DNA of 64,000 nucleotides from Nocardiopsis alba DSM 43377 (GTDB lineage: Bacteria > Actinomycetota > Actinomycetes > Streptosporangiales > Streptosporangiaceae). A program made the position numbers and the translations under genes. This document shows, one piece after another, positions 1 through 8,331 of this stretch. Numbering within the stretch: position 1 is the first letter of the stretch; every line of letters begins with the position of its first letter. Location of the stretch: NCBI RefSeq assembly GCF_000341225.1, contig NZ_ANAC01000013.1, positions 1-64,000 of the forward strand. The letters run 5' to 3'. The notes under the pieces are model-generated. The model was given only the letters and a program-made list of their open reading frames with translations. It made no database searches and had not been told where the DNA came from.

Positions 1-14
1 TGGAAGTCGTTCAT
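1..14 (-). CDS. possible 5' end of a leftward gene (partial)
   Basis: On the minus strand an ATG (complement of 12-14) follows an AAGGGG purine run by four bases and opens a frame that leaves the window after four codons. The hairpin at 88-120 would end the preceding leftward gene, which fits a new leftward gene starting here. Four codons are too few to identify a product, and the start itself is uncertain. Confidence 0.2.
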
Positions 15-87
15 CGCACCCCTTCAGAGATGGGGTGTTGCAACGACCGTTAGAACCTAAGCGAGCCTCGCGGGGGCCGAACACGGA

Positions 88-120
88 CCGCCCCGTCCCG
101 GAACCGGCGGGACGGGGCGG
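88..120. terminator. hairpin terminator after the DUF7144-like gene
   Basis: Twelve-base perfect inverted repeat (88-99 with 109-120) with a nine-base loop. It lies just beyond the stop codon of the leftward membrane-protein gene. There is no U-tract, which is common for actinomycete terminators. Confidence 0.6.
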
Positions 121-133
121 TGAACGGGACGGC

Positions 134-643
134 TCAGCCGTTGGTCCTGCGACGCTGGTCGCCGTGCTCCGGGGAGCGGGTGGGGGGAGGGGTCGAGGCG
201 GGACGTTCGTGGGCCGCCCGGTAGCCCGCCCGGTACGCGGAGTTCCGGGTCTCGGGGGCCTCCTCGTCGCGGGTGGCCGAGGGCCAGCCGGCGGTGAGCC
301 CGTAGACGACCACTATGTCGATGGCGATGACGATGGCCGACCAGAGCGGCATGGCGATCAGGAAGGCCAGTTGGGCCAGGGCGTTCACGGAGGCCAGGAC
401 GATACCGAAGATCCGGGCCCAGGCGCTGCCGGACAGGATCGCCAGACCGGCGACGACCATGACCACGCCCCAGCCTCCGAGCAGGAGGCCCCAGCCCTCG
501 TACTCCAACATGAGCAGTCGGGACTCGTCGGCCAGGAAGAAGGCCGGGGTGAACATCGCGGTGAGCCCCTGGATGATGTTGATGGCGCCGATGACGACGA
601 GCAGAGTGCAGACGAAGTACTGCCAACCGTTGGACGAGCGCAT
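134..643 (-). CDS. DUF7144-type integral membrane protein
   Basis: A 169-residue protein with four predicted membrane helices in the first 120 residues (about 8-28, 45-70, 72-95 and 98-120). A charged hydrophilic tail of about 50 residues follows. The FVCTLLVVIGAINIIQGL start, a short loop with aromatic residues and two helix pairs resemble small actinobacterial membrane proteins of the DUF7144 type, whose function is unknown. An AAGGAG motif eight bases before the ATG supports this start. It is divergent from the ArsR-like gene with 230 bp between them. The family assignment is from memory of the pattern; the membrane topology is clear. Confidence 0.7.
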   Translation of the reverse strand: MRSSNGWQYFVCTLLVVIGAINIIQGLTAMFTPAFFLADESRLLMLEYEGWGLLLGGWGVVMVVAGLAILSGSAWARIFGIVLASVNALAQLAFLIAMPLWSAIVIAIDIVVVYGLTAGWPSATRDEEAPETRNSAYRAGYRAAHERPASTPPPTRSPEHGDQRRRTNG

Positions 644-835
644 GGGGTGTGCTCCTTACCGGTCGTCCCGTCCGGCCGAACCGGTCGCCGGGGGACGGAA
701 CCTCGGATGGACACGGGCGAGCGGAGCCGAACGCCGCTCCTTCATGATGGGGCACGTCGGGCAAGGGGCACGGAAGCGGTTGCTTCGGATCGGGCAAAGT
801 CATGTTTTCTCTGTATTTTCGAGCTGGTCAGTCCG

Positions 836-873
836 TTACTACGTAATTTCGGATAATCGGCTATTCTGGCCGC
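836..873 (+). promoter_or_regulatory. promoter and possible operator of the ArsR-like gene
   Basis: An interrupted palindrome TTAC-tac-GTAA at 836-846 lies upstream of a TATTCT -10-like hexamer at 862-867. The hexamer ends six bases before the GTG at 874, and no Shine-Dalgarno motif is visible, so a leaderless transcript is likely. The palindrome may be an autoregulatory site; this is inference. Confidence 0.35.
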
Positions 874-1395
874 GTGAGCGAACGATCGACACAGGAACGC
901 CTCGCCGATCTGGAACGCCGGGTCGCCGAGCTGGAACGCGGCCCGGCCCCCTCCACGCCCGTATCGGAGGCGGAAGGGGCGAGGGCCGAGGACCTCTGGG
1001 TGCTGAAGGGGCTGGAGGAGACCGTCCCGGACGGGGTCGGAGCTGTGGTCTACGCGGGCCGCCTCGACGGGGACGACGGGCCCCTCGGCTGGCAGTACGG
1101 TCTGACCGTCGACCAGGTCGACGGGTTGGACTGGTCCGCCCTGTCCGGCACCCTCGACGCGCTCGGGCACCCGGTCCGTCTCGCGATCCTCAAGGCCGTC
1201 TGTTCGGGGGTCTCCACCGTGGCCGAACTCAAGGAGCGCGAGGGGTTCGGTACGACCGGGCAGATCTACCACCACGTCAACCTGCTGGCCTCCGCCGGAT
1301 GGCTCACCACCCGCCGCCGCGGCCACTACGTGGTCCCCGCCGACCGCCGGGTGCCCCTCCTGGTCATCCTCACCGCGGCCAAGGGCGTTCTCTAG
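874..1395 (+). CDS. ArsR-type winged-helix transcriptional regulator
   Basis: A 173-residue DNA-binding protein. Residues 1-22 look like a short coiled coil with heptad-like leucines. The central part (about 85-150) is a winged helix: the text LDALGHPVRLAILKAV followed by GQIYHHVNLLASAGWL is the ArsR helix-turn-helix pattern with the recognition helix over YHHVN. No metal-binding cysteine pair is visible, so this is not a classical metal sensor. The GTG sits directly after a TATTCT-like -10, suggesting leaderless translation. It probably controls itself or the divergent membrane protein; its ligand cannot be told from sequence. Confidence 0.8.
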   Translation: MSERSTQERLADLERRVAELERGPAPSTPVSEAEGARAEDLWVLKGLEETVPDGVGAVVYAGRLDGDDGPLGWQYGLTVDQVDGLDWSALSGTLDALGHPVRLAILKAVCSGVSTVAELKEREGFGTTGQIYHHVNLLASAGWLTTRRRGHYVVPADRRVPLLVILTAAKGVL

Positions 1396-1419
1396 GAAAA
1401 AGGCCCTTAAAACCGTATC

Positions 1420-1454
1420 GGTCCCCTTTGTGAGAAAACCAAACAAAGGGGGCC
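1420..1454 (+). terminator. terminator of the ArsR-like gene
   Basis: Twelve-base stem (1420-1431 with 1443-1454, one G-U pair), 11-base loop, followed by a T-rich stretch. It lies 25 bases after the stop codon. Confidence 0.65.
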
Positions 1455-1676
1455 ACTCTCTTTTCCTCTGCTTTGTCGTCCGGGGAGAGGGATGCTCCGA
1501 TCTGCCTTTCGGATGTGTTCCCGGGAAAGCTCCCACTCCCCTCTGAGGTGGTCTAACGTGAAATCCGGCCGCCTCGATCGACCCTTTCCGGGCTCCAGTG
1601 GAGACGCCCATGCCCGTGTGGTCGGGCGATGCGGCCCTTTCTCTCCCACCTCGCCCACGCAGCCAGGAAAATCACC

Positions 1677-3296
1677 ATGACAGCACACCTGTCCGACCGG
1701 AAACGGCCCCTTCCGAGCCCCGGCCAACAGGCACTCGTCGCACTTCTGGTCGCCTCCGCGGTCATCGTTCCGGCCTGGTCCTGGACGGTGAGCGAGAGCC
1801 CCGATCCGGCCAGACCGGCCGTCGGCCTCTTCGGAGGGGTCGCCGCGCTCCTGCTGTGCGTCGCCGTGGCGGTGGCCGTCCACCAGGTCGCCATCGCCCG
1901 CAACGCCCGGGAACACGCGGCCCGGGTCGGCGCCGGGGCGCGTCTACTGGAGGAGGAGGCCGGCCGGGTCGTGGACGTCCTCCTTCCCGCCCTCTCCCAC
2001 GCGGTGAGCGAGGGCAGGGCGGTCCACGACGTCCTGGGCGAGCACGCCCGCCCCGCACACCCGGCCATCGACCGCCTCTCCCACGCCGTCACCACGAGGA
2101 TCGCCGGCGCCGAACGCCGCTCCGCCGAGGAACGGGACACGGCCGAGCGGATCGAGGAGCAGGTCGCCTCGCTCGCCGACCTCGACCTCCCCCTCATGCT
2201 GCTCCGCATCCGGCAGGACCGGCCCCTCGCGGAGGAGACCCTGAGCCGGGAGTTCCGCCGGGTCGACCCCGTCGTGGAACGGCTGCGCCGCCGCGTGCTC
2301 GGCGAACTCCTGGCCGCCGACCGCCGCCGCGACACGGCGATGCTCTCCGCCGCCGACGCGGGGGCGCGGCTCCAGGCCCACCTGACCACCCTGCTGGCCC
2401 AACTCCGAGGGTTGGAGGAACGCTACGGCGATCGCGCCGACGTCTTCACCGACCTGTTGGAGGTGGACCACAACGTCTCCCGCACCGGACGCCTGGCCGA
2501 CGGCCTCGTCGTCCTGGCCGGCGGCCGCTCGGGACGACGCTGGACCCGGCCCATCGAGATGGAGAGCATCCTGCGCGGGGCCATGGGGCGGATCACCGCC
2601 TACCGCCGTGTCCGCCTCCACCACACCGGGACCACGGCCGTGGTCGGGCACGCCGCCGAGGGCGTCATGCAGGCGCTGGCCGAGGTCATGGACAACGCGG
2701 CCTGCTTCTCCGCCCACGACACCGACGTGCACGTCTACGCCCAGGAGGAGGACACCGGGGTCTCCATCACCGTCGAGGACAGCGGACCGGGGATCCGCCA
2801 CCGGGAGCGCCGGCACATCGAGAGCCTTCTCGCCGAGCCCCGGGACCTGTCCACCCTGCCCGGCTCGCGGACGGGGCTGGCCGTGGTCGGCCGCCTGGCC
2901 GCCGCGTACGGGCTCAAGGTGAGCCTGCGTCCCTCGGCACGGGGCGGGCTCGGGGTCGTCATGCTGATCCCGCCCGCCCTCCTCACCGACGTGGGCCCTC
3001 GACCGGAAGCGGCGCCGGCCGAGGAGACGTTCGAGGGCGAGGACGTCGGAGCCCGGACCCACGAGGTCGCCCGGGAGATGTCCGGGGGAGGGGCCCGGCT
3101 CGGAGCGCCCGCCGGGGCCCGACCCGGGATCGAGCCGCAGGACGAGGACATCCGCCCCTCGATGCCCTGGGGGAACGGGACCGGCCTCTCCCGGGGACGG
3201 GCTCTGGCCGAGGAGGTCTGGGAACACCCCGATCGGCTCCACCCGGGATCGGACCCGTCCCCCCTCGGCGACCACGAGACGGCGCCCCCGTGGTGA
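1677..3296 (+). CDS. conservon-type sensor histidine kinase (CvnA-like)
   Basis: A 539-residue membrane kinase. Two helices (about 18-37 and 48-69) enclose only some ten external residues, so there is no large extracellular sensor domain. A dimerisation region follows with the phospho-acceptor candidate His265 in an LLEVDHNVSR setting typical of conservon kinases. A GHKL ATPase domain comes next, with an N-box (EVMDNAA), a G1 box (DSGPGI) and a GLAVVGRLA box. The last 100 residues are a low-complexity tail. The ATG at 1677 has AGGAAA upstream; an in-frame start at 1629 has no comparable site. The stop overlaps the DUF742 start by four bases. Conservons pair such a kinase with roadblock, DUF742, GTPase and P450 proteins. 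Here the roadblock and GTPase are absent. Confidence 0.85.
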   Translation: MTAHLSDRKRPLPSPGQQALVALLVASAVIVPAWSWTVSESPDPARPAVGLFGGVAALLLCVAVAVAVHQVAIARNAREHAARVGAGARLLEEEAGRVVDVLLPALSHAVSEGRAVHDVLGEHARPAHPAIDRLSHAVTTRIAGAERRSAEERDTAERIEEQVASLADLDLPLMLLRIRQDRPLAEETLSREFRRVDPVVERLRRRVLGELLAADRRRDTAMLSAADAGARLQAHLTTLLAQLRGLEERYGDRADVFTDLLEVDHNVSRTGRLADGLVVLAGGRSGRRWTRPIEMESILRGAMGRITAYRRVRLHHTGTTAVVGHAAEGVMQALAEVMDNAACFSAHDTDVHVYAQEEDTGVSITVEDSGPGIRHRERRHIESLLAEPRDLSTLPGSRTGLAVVGRLAAAYGLKVSLRPSARGGLGVVMLIPPALLTDVGPRPEAAPAEETFEGEDVGARTHEVAREMSGGGARLGAPAGARPGIEPQDEDIRPSMPWGNGTGLSRGRALAEEVWEHPDRLHPGSDPSPLGDHETAPPW

Positions 3297-3652
3297 CGGT
3301 CGGGCCCGTCGGCGTGGAGAGCCCCGACCGGCTGTACACGGTCATCGGAGGGCGCCGCGGCGTCGACGTCGCCCTCGACCCGGTGTCCCTCGTCGTCGCC
3401 GAGTCCGGCCCCTCGCCCGACATGCAGTCCGAACACGTGGACATCCTGCGTCTGTGCGCCCGGCCGGTCGCGGTGGTGGAGCTGGCGGCCCGGCTCGGGC
3501 TCCCGCTGAGCGTCGTACGGATCCTTCTGGGCGACCTGCTCGATCGTGGGGCGGTGATCGCCCGCCACCCCGTGCCCCCGATCAACGGAGAGGGGACCCG
3601 GAACGACCCCGAGACCCTGAAACAGGTGCTCCATGCCCTCCAACGCCTCTGA
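3293..3652 (+). CDS. DUF742 protein (CvnC-like)
   Basis: A 119-residue soluble protein. The segment around residues 1-25 (SPDRLYTVIGGR) and the later run HVDILRLCARPVAVVELAARLGLP followed by a second helix pair match the DUF742 family, which has a winged-helix-like fold. In conservons it sits between the roadblock protein and a Ras-like GTPase. The GTG start overlaps the kinase stop as GTGA, so the two are translationally coupled; a second GTG three bases earlier is equally possible. It overlaps the P450 start by 20 bases. The biochemical role of DUF742 is not established. Confidence 0.85.
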   Translation: MTVGPVGVESPDRLYTVIGGRRGVDVALDPVSLVVAESGPSPDMQSEHVDILRLCARPVAVVELAARLGLPLSVVRILLGDLLDRGAVIARHPVPPINGEGTRNDPETLKQVLHALQRL

Positions 3653-4952
3653 CCGGACAGCGACCGACGGGCCGCGCCCCGAAGGGACCGACGTGAACGA
3701 CGACACGGGGGTCGTATCCCCCGGGACGGAGCCCGCGCGTTCGTCCCCCGACCACGAGCACGCCATGCGCCTGTACGGTCCCGAGATCGCGAGGGAACCC
3801 GAGGCGCTCTACGAGGAGATGCGCCGCAGGTTCGGTCCGGTGGCGCCCGTCCTCCTCGACGGGGACGTCCCGGCCTGGTTCGTCCTCGGCTACCGGGAAC
3901 TGCACCACGTCACCCGCAGCCCCGAACGGTTCGCCCGCGACTGTCGGCGGTGGAACCTCTGGGAGAGCGTCGACGACGACTGGCCGCTGATGCCGTACGT
4001 GATGTGGACCCCCTCGGTGACGTTCACCGAAGGGGCCGAACACCGGAGGCGGATCGACGCGGTCGGCGACGCCTTGGGCGCCGTCCATCGGGCCGACCTG
4101 AACGCCCTGTGCCGTCAGGTCTCGGACATGCTCGTCGACCGGTTCGCCGGGGACGGGAGGGCCGACCTGATCGACCGGTACGCCCACCGGATCCCGGCCG
4201 AGGTGGTCGCCCGCCTGTACGGGATCCCGGAACAGGAGGTGCCCGACCTGGTCCAGGACGTCCTGGTCTCCCTGGACGTGACGCCGGAGGCGCCCCGCGC
4301 CCACCGCAGGCTCCGGGAACGCATGGTCCGGATGGTCATGGAACGGCGCGCCGACCCGAGGAACGACGTGCCCTCCCGCCTGCTGGCGCACGAGGCCGAG
4401 CTCACCGACGAGGAGGCCGTCGTCGACCTGCTCGTGGTCCTGACGGCGGCCCAGGCGCCCACCGGCGACTGGATCGGCAACACCCTGCGCCTCATGCTGC
4501 TCGACGGCGACTTCTCGCTCACCCTGCGAGGGGGACGCGGCAGCGTCGGCGAGGCGCTCAACGAGGTGCTGTGGAAGGACACCCCCACCCAGAACATCAT
4601 CGGCCGCTGGGCGGTTCAAGCCTGTGAACTGGGAGGACGTAGGATCGAACGGGGGGATCTGCTGGTGTTGGGGCCTGCCGCCGCCCACTGCGACCCGCGC
4701 CTGGAGACCGGGGAGCCGCACGTCCACACCACGAACCGGGCCCAGATGTCGTTCGGCGCGGGCGAGCACGGCTGCCCCTTCCCGGCGCCGATGATCGCGG
4801 AGACGATCGCCCGCGTCGCGGTGGAGACCCTCCTGGACCGGCTGCCCGACGTGCGTCTCGCGGTGCCCTCGGAGGAGCTCCGTCGGCGCCCCTCGGTGTG
4901 GATGCGCGGCCTCCACGAACTCCCCGTGCTCTTCTCCCCGACCGGCCGCTGA
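3633..4952 (+). CDS. CYP157-type cytochrome P450 with ExxW instead of ExxR (CvnE-like)
   Basis: A 439-residue P450. The haem loop FGAGEHGCPF (374-383, Cys381 as iron ligand) is clear. The K-helix motif that is ExxR in nearly all P450s reads E311-V-L-W314 here. The I-helix oxygen-activation motif is also degenerate (AAQAPTGD, about 272-279). Loss of ExxR is known for the CYP157 family of Streptomyces, whose genes sit in conservons, which matches this position after the kinase and DUF742 genes. An alternative GTG at 3693 has a better Shine-Dalgarno (AAGGGA). The substrate is unknown. It may have a structural or signalling role with the conservon rather than a classical monooxygenase role; that is inference. 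Confidence 0.85.
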   Translation: MPSNASDRTATDGPRPEGTDVNDDTGVVSPGTEPARSSPDHEHAMRLYGPEIAREPEALYEEMRRRFGPVAPVLLDGDVPAWFVLGYRELHHVTRSPERFARDCRRWNLWESVDDDWPLMPYVMWTPSVTFTEGAEHRRRIDAVGDALGAVHRADLNALCRQVSDMLVDRFAGDGRADLIDRYAHRIPAEVVARLYGIPEQEVPDLVQDVLVSLDVTPEAPRAHRRLRERMVRMVMERRADPRNDVPSRLLAHEAELTDEEAVVDLLVVLTAAQAPTGDWIGNTLRLMLLDGDFSLTLRGGRGSVGEALNEVLWKDTPTQNIIGRWAVQACELGGRRIERGDLLVLGPAAAHCDPRLETGEPHVHTTNRAQMSFGAGEHGCPFPAPMIAETIARVAVETLLDRLPDVRLAVPSEELRRRPSVWMRGLHELPVLFSPTGR

Positions 4953-4965
4953 GCCGCCCGGAGCC

Positions 4966-4999
4966 CTCGCGCGGCCCGTCCGGGGCCGGGCCGCGCGAG
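4966..4999. terminator. bidirectional terminator between convergent P450 genes
   Basis: Perfect 13-base stem (4966-4978 with 4987-4999) and eight-base loop, centred between the two convergent stop codons. Confidence 0.7.
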
Positions 5000-5009
5000 T
5001 CGAATCCGG

Positions 5010-6251
5010 TCAGTCGGCGCGGCGAGCGCGGGGGACCGGGGAGAACTCCAACGGCAGGGCCTCGAGCCCCCGGGTGAACAGCCCTCGCTCGACCGGCGCC
5101 GCGCCCTCGGCCGGGCGCAGGTCGGGCATGGCGTCGAGCAGGTCGTCGACGGCCACCCGGACCTCGGCCTCGGCCAGGAGGGCGCCCACACAGAAGTGCC
5201 GCCCCAGGGCGAAGGAGAGGTGCTCGGCCGCGGCCGAGAAGGACGTGGCCTCCGACAGCTCCTCCCGGAACAGGTCGAAGGCGTCGGGGTCGGCGAAGCG
5301 TTCGGGGTCGCGGTTGGCCGACCCGATCAGACAGGTGACGGTGGCGCCCCGGGGCACCGTTCCACCGTCGAACTCCACGTCCCGGGTGGCCTGACGCATG
5401 ATCATCTGCACCGGCGGGGTGTAGCGCAGGGACTCGGCGAGGGCGCGGGGCACCAGCGAACGATCCTCGCGCAGGGCGGCCAGCTGTTCGGGATGGGCGA
5501 TCAGGTTGGCGAACAGGGAGGACAGGGCCTTGTCGGTGGTCTCCCCGCCGGCGGCCAGAAGGAGGCTACAGAACGCCTTGATCTCCTCGTCGGTCATCCG
5601 GGTGCCGTCGACCTCGGCCAGGCAGAGCCGGGAGAGCAGGTCGTCGCCGGGGTCGTTCCGCCGCTCCCGGATGATCGGCAGCATGTACGCGGCCAGCTCG
5701 TCGTGGGTGCGCAGCCCGGCGGCGGTCACCTCGGGGTCCTGGGACAGGTTGCCGAGGAAGGCGATGATCGAGGTGTACCACTCGTGGAAGCGGTCGTGGT
5801 CGGCCCGGTCCAGACCCAGGATGTCCACGATGACGTTCACGGGGAACCGTGTCGCGTACTGGGAGACCAGGTCCACGCGCCCGGTGTCGCGGAAGGCGTC
5901 GACGAGCTCACGGCTGTTGCGTTCGATCACCGGCAGGAAGCGTTCGCTCAGGTCCCGCCCCCGGAAGGCGGGCGCGACCAGGGCCCGACGTACCGCGTGC
6001 TCACGACCGTCGAGCTGGAGGATGGTGCGCCCGTGGACCGGCTCCAACTGCCAGGCGTAGTTCTCGGTGGAGAACGCCCCCTCCCGGTCCTGGAACACAC
6101 GGCGGACGTCGGCGTAACGGGACAGCACGTAACCGGAGGTGGGCTCGTGCCACAGCAGCGGGGCGTGCTCGCGCAGGAGCGCGTAGGCGGAGTAGGGGTC
6201 GTCGTGGAACTCGGGGGAGAGCAGATCCGGGATGTCGTGGGCGGTGGTCAT
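5010..6251 (-). CDS. cytochrome P450
   Basis: A 413-residue soluble bacterial P450 of normal length. All hallmarks are present: I-helix AAGGETT (233-239), K-helix ESLR (273-276), and the haem loop FALGRHFCVG with Cys354. It is therefore expected to be catalytically competent, needing a ferredoxin and reductase that are not encoded nearby. A GGAG motif ten bases before the ATG fits. It is convergent with the ExxW P450. In Streptomyces, CYP157 genes are often paired with a CYP154 gene, and this could be the counterpart, but orientation differs and the CYP family cannot be fixed by eye. Substrate unknown. Confidence 0.9.
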   Translation of the reverse strand: MTTAHDIPDLLSPEFHDDPYSAYALLREHAPLLWHEPTSGYVLSRYADVRRVFQDREGAFSTENYAWQLEPVHGRTILQLDGREHAVRRALVAPAFRGRDLSERFLPVIERNSRELVDAFRDTGRVDLVSQYATRFPVNVIVDILGLDRADHDRFHEWYTSIIAFLGNLSQDPEVTAAGLRTHDELAAYMLPIIRERRNDPGDDLLSRLCLAEVDGTRMTDEEIKAFCSLLLAAGGETTDKALSSLFANLIAHPEQLAALREDRSLVPRALAESLRYTPPVQMIMRQATRDVEFDGGTVPRGATVTCLIGSANRDPERFADPDAFDLFREELSEATSFSAAAEHLSFALGRHFCVGALLAEAEVRVAVDDLLDAMPDLRPAEGAAPVERGLFTRGLEALPLEFSPVPRARRAD

Positions 6252-6337
6252 GCGGGCACGCTCCGGTATCGAAGGGGAGGGTCACCCCCACGGTAGGGAC
6301 GACCCGGCCCGTGATCCACTCCCGGCCCGCCGAGGGG

Positions 6338-6362
6338 CGGCCCGGGGACGGGCCCCGGGCCG
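6338..6362 (-). terminator. terminator after the GNAT gene
   Basis: Ten-base stem (6338-6347 with 6353-6362) with a five-base loop, starting five bases past the stop codon of the leftward acetyltransferase gene. Confidence 0.6.
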
Positions 6363-6366
6363 GCGG

Positions 6367-6693
6367 TCAGTACTGGGAGGTCCGGACGATCTCCAGGATC
6401 TCGGGTGTCACCGGCTCCAGGGCGTCGTCGAAATCGTGATGCCGATCCACGTAACCGTGCACGTAGGGGCAGACCGGAACGATCCGCATCCCCAGCCCCC
6501 GCGTGTGGTCCAGAGCGCGCTCCACGAGCGTCCGGGCCAGTCCGCGCCCGGCGAAACGGTCCTCGATCTCGGTGTGGAAGAAGATGCGTCGGTTCCCCGC
6601 GTCCACGTACCGGGTGAACCCGGCGACCTCGCCGCCGTCGGTGATCGTGTACCTGTCGCCCGCGTCGGCGACGGTGGGCTGTGCGTCCGTCAT
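6367..6693 (-). CDS. GCN5-related N-acetyltransferase, YidJ/Acetyltransf_CG type
   Basis: A 108-residue protein covering one small GNAT domain. The stretch from GEVAGFTRYV through FFHTEIEDRFAGRGLARTLV carries the acetyl-CoA pyrophosphate-binding pattern (R-x-x-G-x-G/A variant at RFAGRG). It ends in VPVCPYVHGYVDRH, typical of the short GNAT family that includes YidJ. The ATG at 6693 begins MTDAQ; an upstream start seven codons earlier would add an unrelated stretch. The adjacent UBP zinc-finger gene is on the same strand about 60 bp upstream, so they may be cotranscribed. The substrate of this subfamily is not known. Confidence 0.85.
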   Translation of the reverse strand: MTDAQPTVADAGDRYTITDGGEVAGFTRYVDAGNRRIFFHTEIEDRFAGRGLARTLVERALDHTRGLGMRIVPVCPYVHGYVDRHHDFDDALEPVTPEILEIVRTSQY

Positions 6694-6753
6694 GGCACCA
6701 CTATGCCCGTTCACCCCGCCGGGGCCGAGCGAAGGGGACGGCGGGTCGCCCCC

Positions 6754-7098
6754 TCAACCGCCGGCCCGGTTCGTCCAGTCGGGCGGCAACCGGTCGGCCG
6801 GGCCCGGTACCGACTGGCTCTCCGGGTGGGAGGTCGGCGGGGCCAGCTCCGGTCCCCGGCCCACCGCCTCGGTGCGGAAGTCGTAGAACCATTCCTCGCC
6901 GGGCTCGAAGCTCTGGACGATCGGATGGCCGGTCCTGCGGAAGTGCATGGTCCCGTGCCGACCGGGAGAACTGTCGCAACAGCCCACGTGACCACAGGCG
7001 GCGCAGCGACGCAGATGCACCCACCAGCCGCCCTGCTCCGTGCACTCCTGGCAGCCGTTCCCGCTGGGCGGCACGGTCGGATCGATCTCGTTGCTCAT
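6754..7098 (-). CDS. UBP-type zinc finger protein
   Basis: A 114-residue protein that is mostly one zf-UBP domain. Cysteines and histidines fall in the expected order (CQEC, CAACGHVGCC, then HGTMHFRRTGHP), followed by EEWFYDF, which matches the end of bacterial UBP domains. In eukaryotes this finger binds the ubiquitin C-terminus; in actinobacteria it occurs as a stand-alone protein of unknown role. The last 40 residues are proline-rich and probably disordered. It lies upstream of, and is probably cotranscribed with, the small GNAT gene. Confidence 0.88.
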   Translation of the reverse strand: MSNEIDPTVPPSGNGCQECTEQGGWWVHLRRCAACGHVGCCDSSPGRHGTMHFRRTGHPIVQSFEPGEEWFYDFRTEAVGRGPELAPPTSHPESQSVPGPADRLPPDWTNRAGG

Positions 7099-7250
7099 GG
7101 CGTCACGTTAACCAGGGGGCACCCGGCGGGAACGGACCGCGCCCACTCCGGGCGCGTCATCCGTGGACCGCCGCCGGGCCGATGAGGGCGGCCCGATACC
7201 CTCGTGGCCGTCCACCCCCCGTCTCCGGCCCGAACCCCTGGAAGGCGCCC

Positions 7251-8015
7251 ATGAGCGAGGAGCTGTCCGTCCACGTCGACGATCACGTCGGCGTCGTGGA
7301 GGTCCACCGTCCGCCCGACAACCACTTCTCCCTCGACGTGCTCACCGAGCTCGCCGACACCGTCGAGAGGCTGGTCGCCGACGGCGTCCGGGCCCTGGTC
7401 CTGTGCTCGGAGGGAAAGAATTTCTGCGCCGGTGTGGACTTCGCCTCGGGCGGGGTGGGCGACAGCCCCGTGCACACGCTCAGCGCCATCTACGGTCAGG
7501 GCCTGCGCCTGTACTCGCTTCCGGTCCCGGTGATCGCCGCCGTCCAGGGCGCCGCCGTGGGCGGGGGACTCGGCCTGGCCTGCTCCGCGGACTTCCGTGT
7601 GGCCTCTCCTGGAACCCGCTTCCACGCCAACTTCGGCCGCCTCGGACTGCACCAGGGGTTCGGGCTGAGCGTCTCCCTGCCCCGGATCGTGGGCGCCCAG
7701 AAGGCCGCCGACATGCTCTACACCGCCCGTCGGGTCCCCGGCGAGGAGGCGTACGCCATCGGGTTGGCCGACCTCCTGGTCGAGGACGGCGCGGTCCGCG
7801 AGGCGGCTCTGGAGTACGCCCATCGGATCGCCGCCTCCGCTCCGCTCGCGGTGCGTTCGATGAAGGCGACCATGCGCGCCGGGTTGCTCGCCGAGCTGCC
7901 CGCCGCCCTGGAACGGGAGATCGTCGAGCAGACCCGCCTGTTGGCGACCGAGGACAGCGAGGCCGGAGTGGCCGCCTCCCTCGCCCGTGTCGATCCGGTC
8001 TTCACCGGAGAGTGA
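7251..8015 (+). CDS. crotonase-superfamily protein lacking both catalytic glutamates
   Basis: A 254-residue enoyl-CoA hydratase/isomerase-like protein. The oxyanion-hole elements are present: the FCAGVDF loop near residue 63 and AAVQGAAVGGGLGLA near residues 97-111. The two glutamates that act in enoyl-CoA hydratase (GGGCE and QPE motifs) are replaced by GGGLG and by NFGRLG. The protein should therefore bind an acyl-CoA thioester and stabilise an enolate, but is unlikely to be a normal hydratase. Isomerase, thioesterase or decarboxylase activity are possibilities. The ATG follows a weak GAAGG motif. No fatty-acid genes are adjacent. Confidence 0.85.
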   Translation: MSEELSVHVDDHVGVVEVHRPPDNHFSLDVLTELADTVERLVADGVRALVLCSEGKNFCAGVDFASGGVGDSPVHTLSAIYGQGLRLYSLPVPVIAAVQGAAVGGGLGLACSADFRVASPGTRFHANFGRLGLHQGFGLSVSLPRIVGAQKAADMLYTARRVPGEEAYAIGLADLLVEDGAVREAALEYAHRIAASAPLAVRSMKATMRAGLLAELPAALEREIVEQTRLLATEDSEAGVAASLARVDPVFTGE

Positions 8016-8087
8016 GGATCCGGTCCGCTCCATGAGACGCGGGCGCGTGAATTCCTCGAATATCCACGGGCGGATACGTTCGCGGTT

Positions 8088-8121
8088 CCGGACGGCGGCT
8101 CCTATTTCGCGCGCCGTCCGG
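8088..8121 (+). terminator. hairpin after the crotonase-like gene
   Basis: Perfect ten-base stem (8088-8097 with 8112-8121) and a 14-base loop, about 70 bp past the stop codon. Confidence 0.5.
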
Positions 8122-8312
8122 CGTTCGATCGTGGCGGAAATCCGTGCGGAGAAAGCGGAGAACGGACCACTTCGATCACCGAGGGTGATTATGCGAATGT
8201 TCCGGGGAACCACGCGCTTTCTCGGGGTATTCGTCGTCGACTTCGGTGACAAGCCGATCGTGACGGGCGGTGGAGCCGGGGGAGGGGGTGACCGCGAGCG
8301 GCCCCCGGCCGA

Positions 8313-8331
8313 CCGTCCCGGTCCGGGACGG
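8313..8331 (-). terminator. hairpin after the symporter operon
   Basis: Eight-base stem (8313-8320 with 8324-8331) with a three-base loop, downstream of the small-subunit stop codon. Confidence 0.5.
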
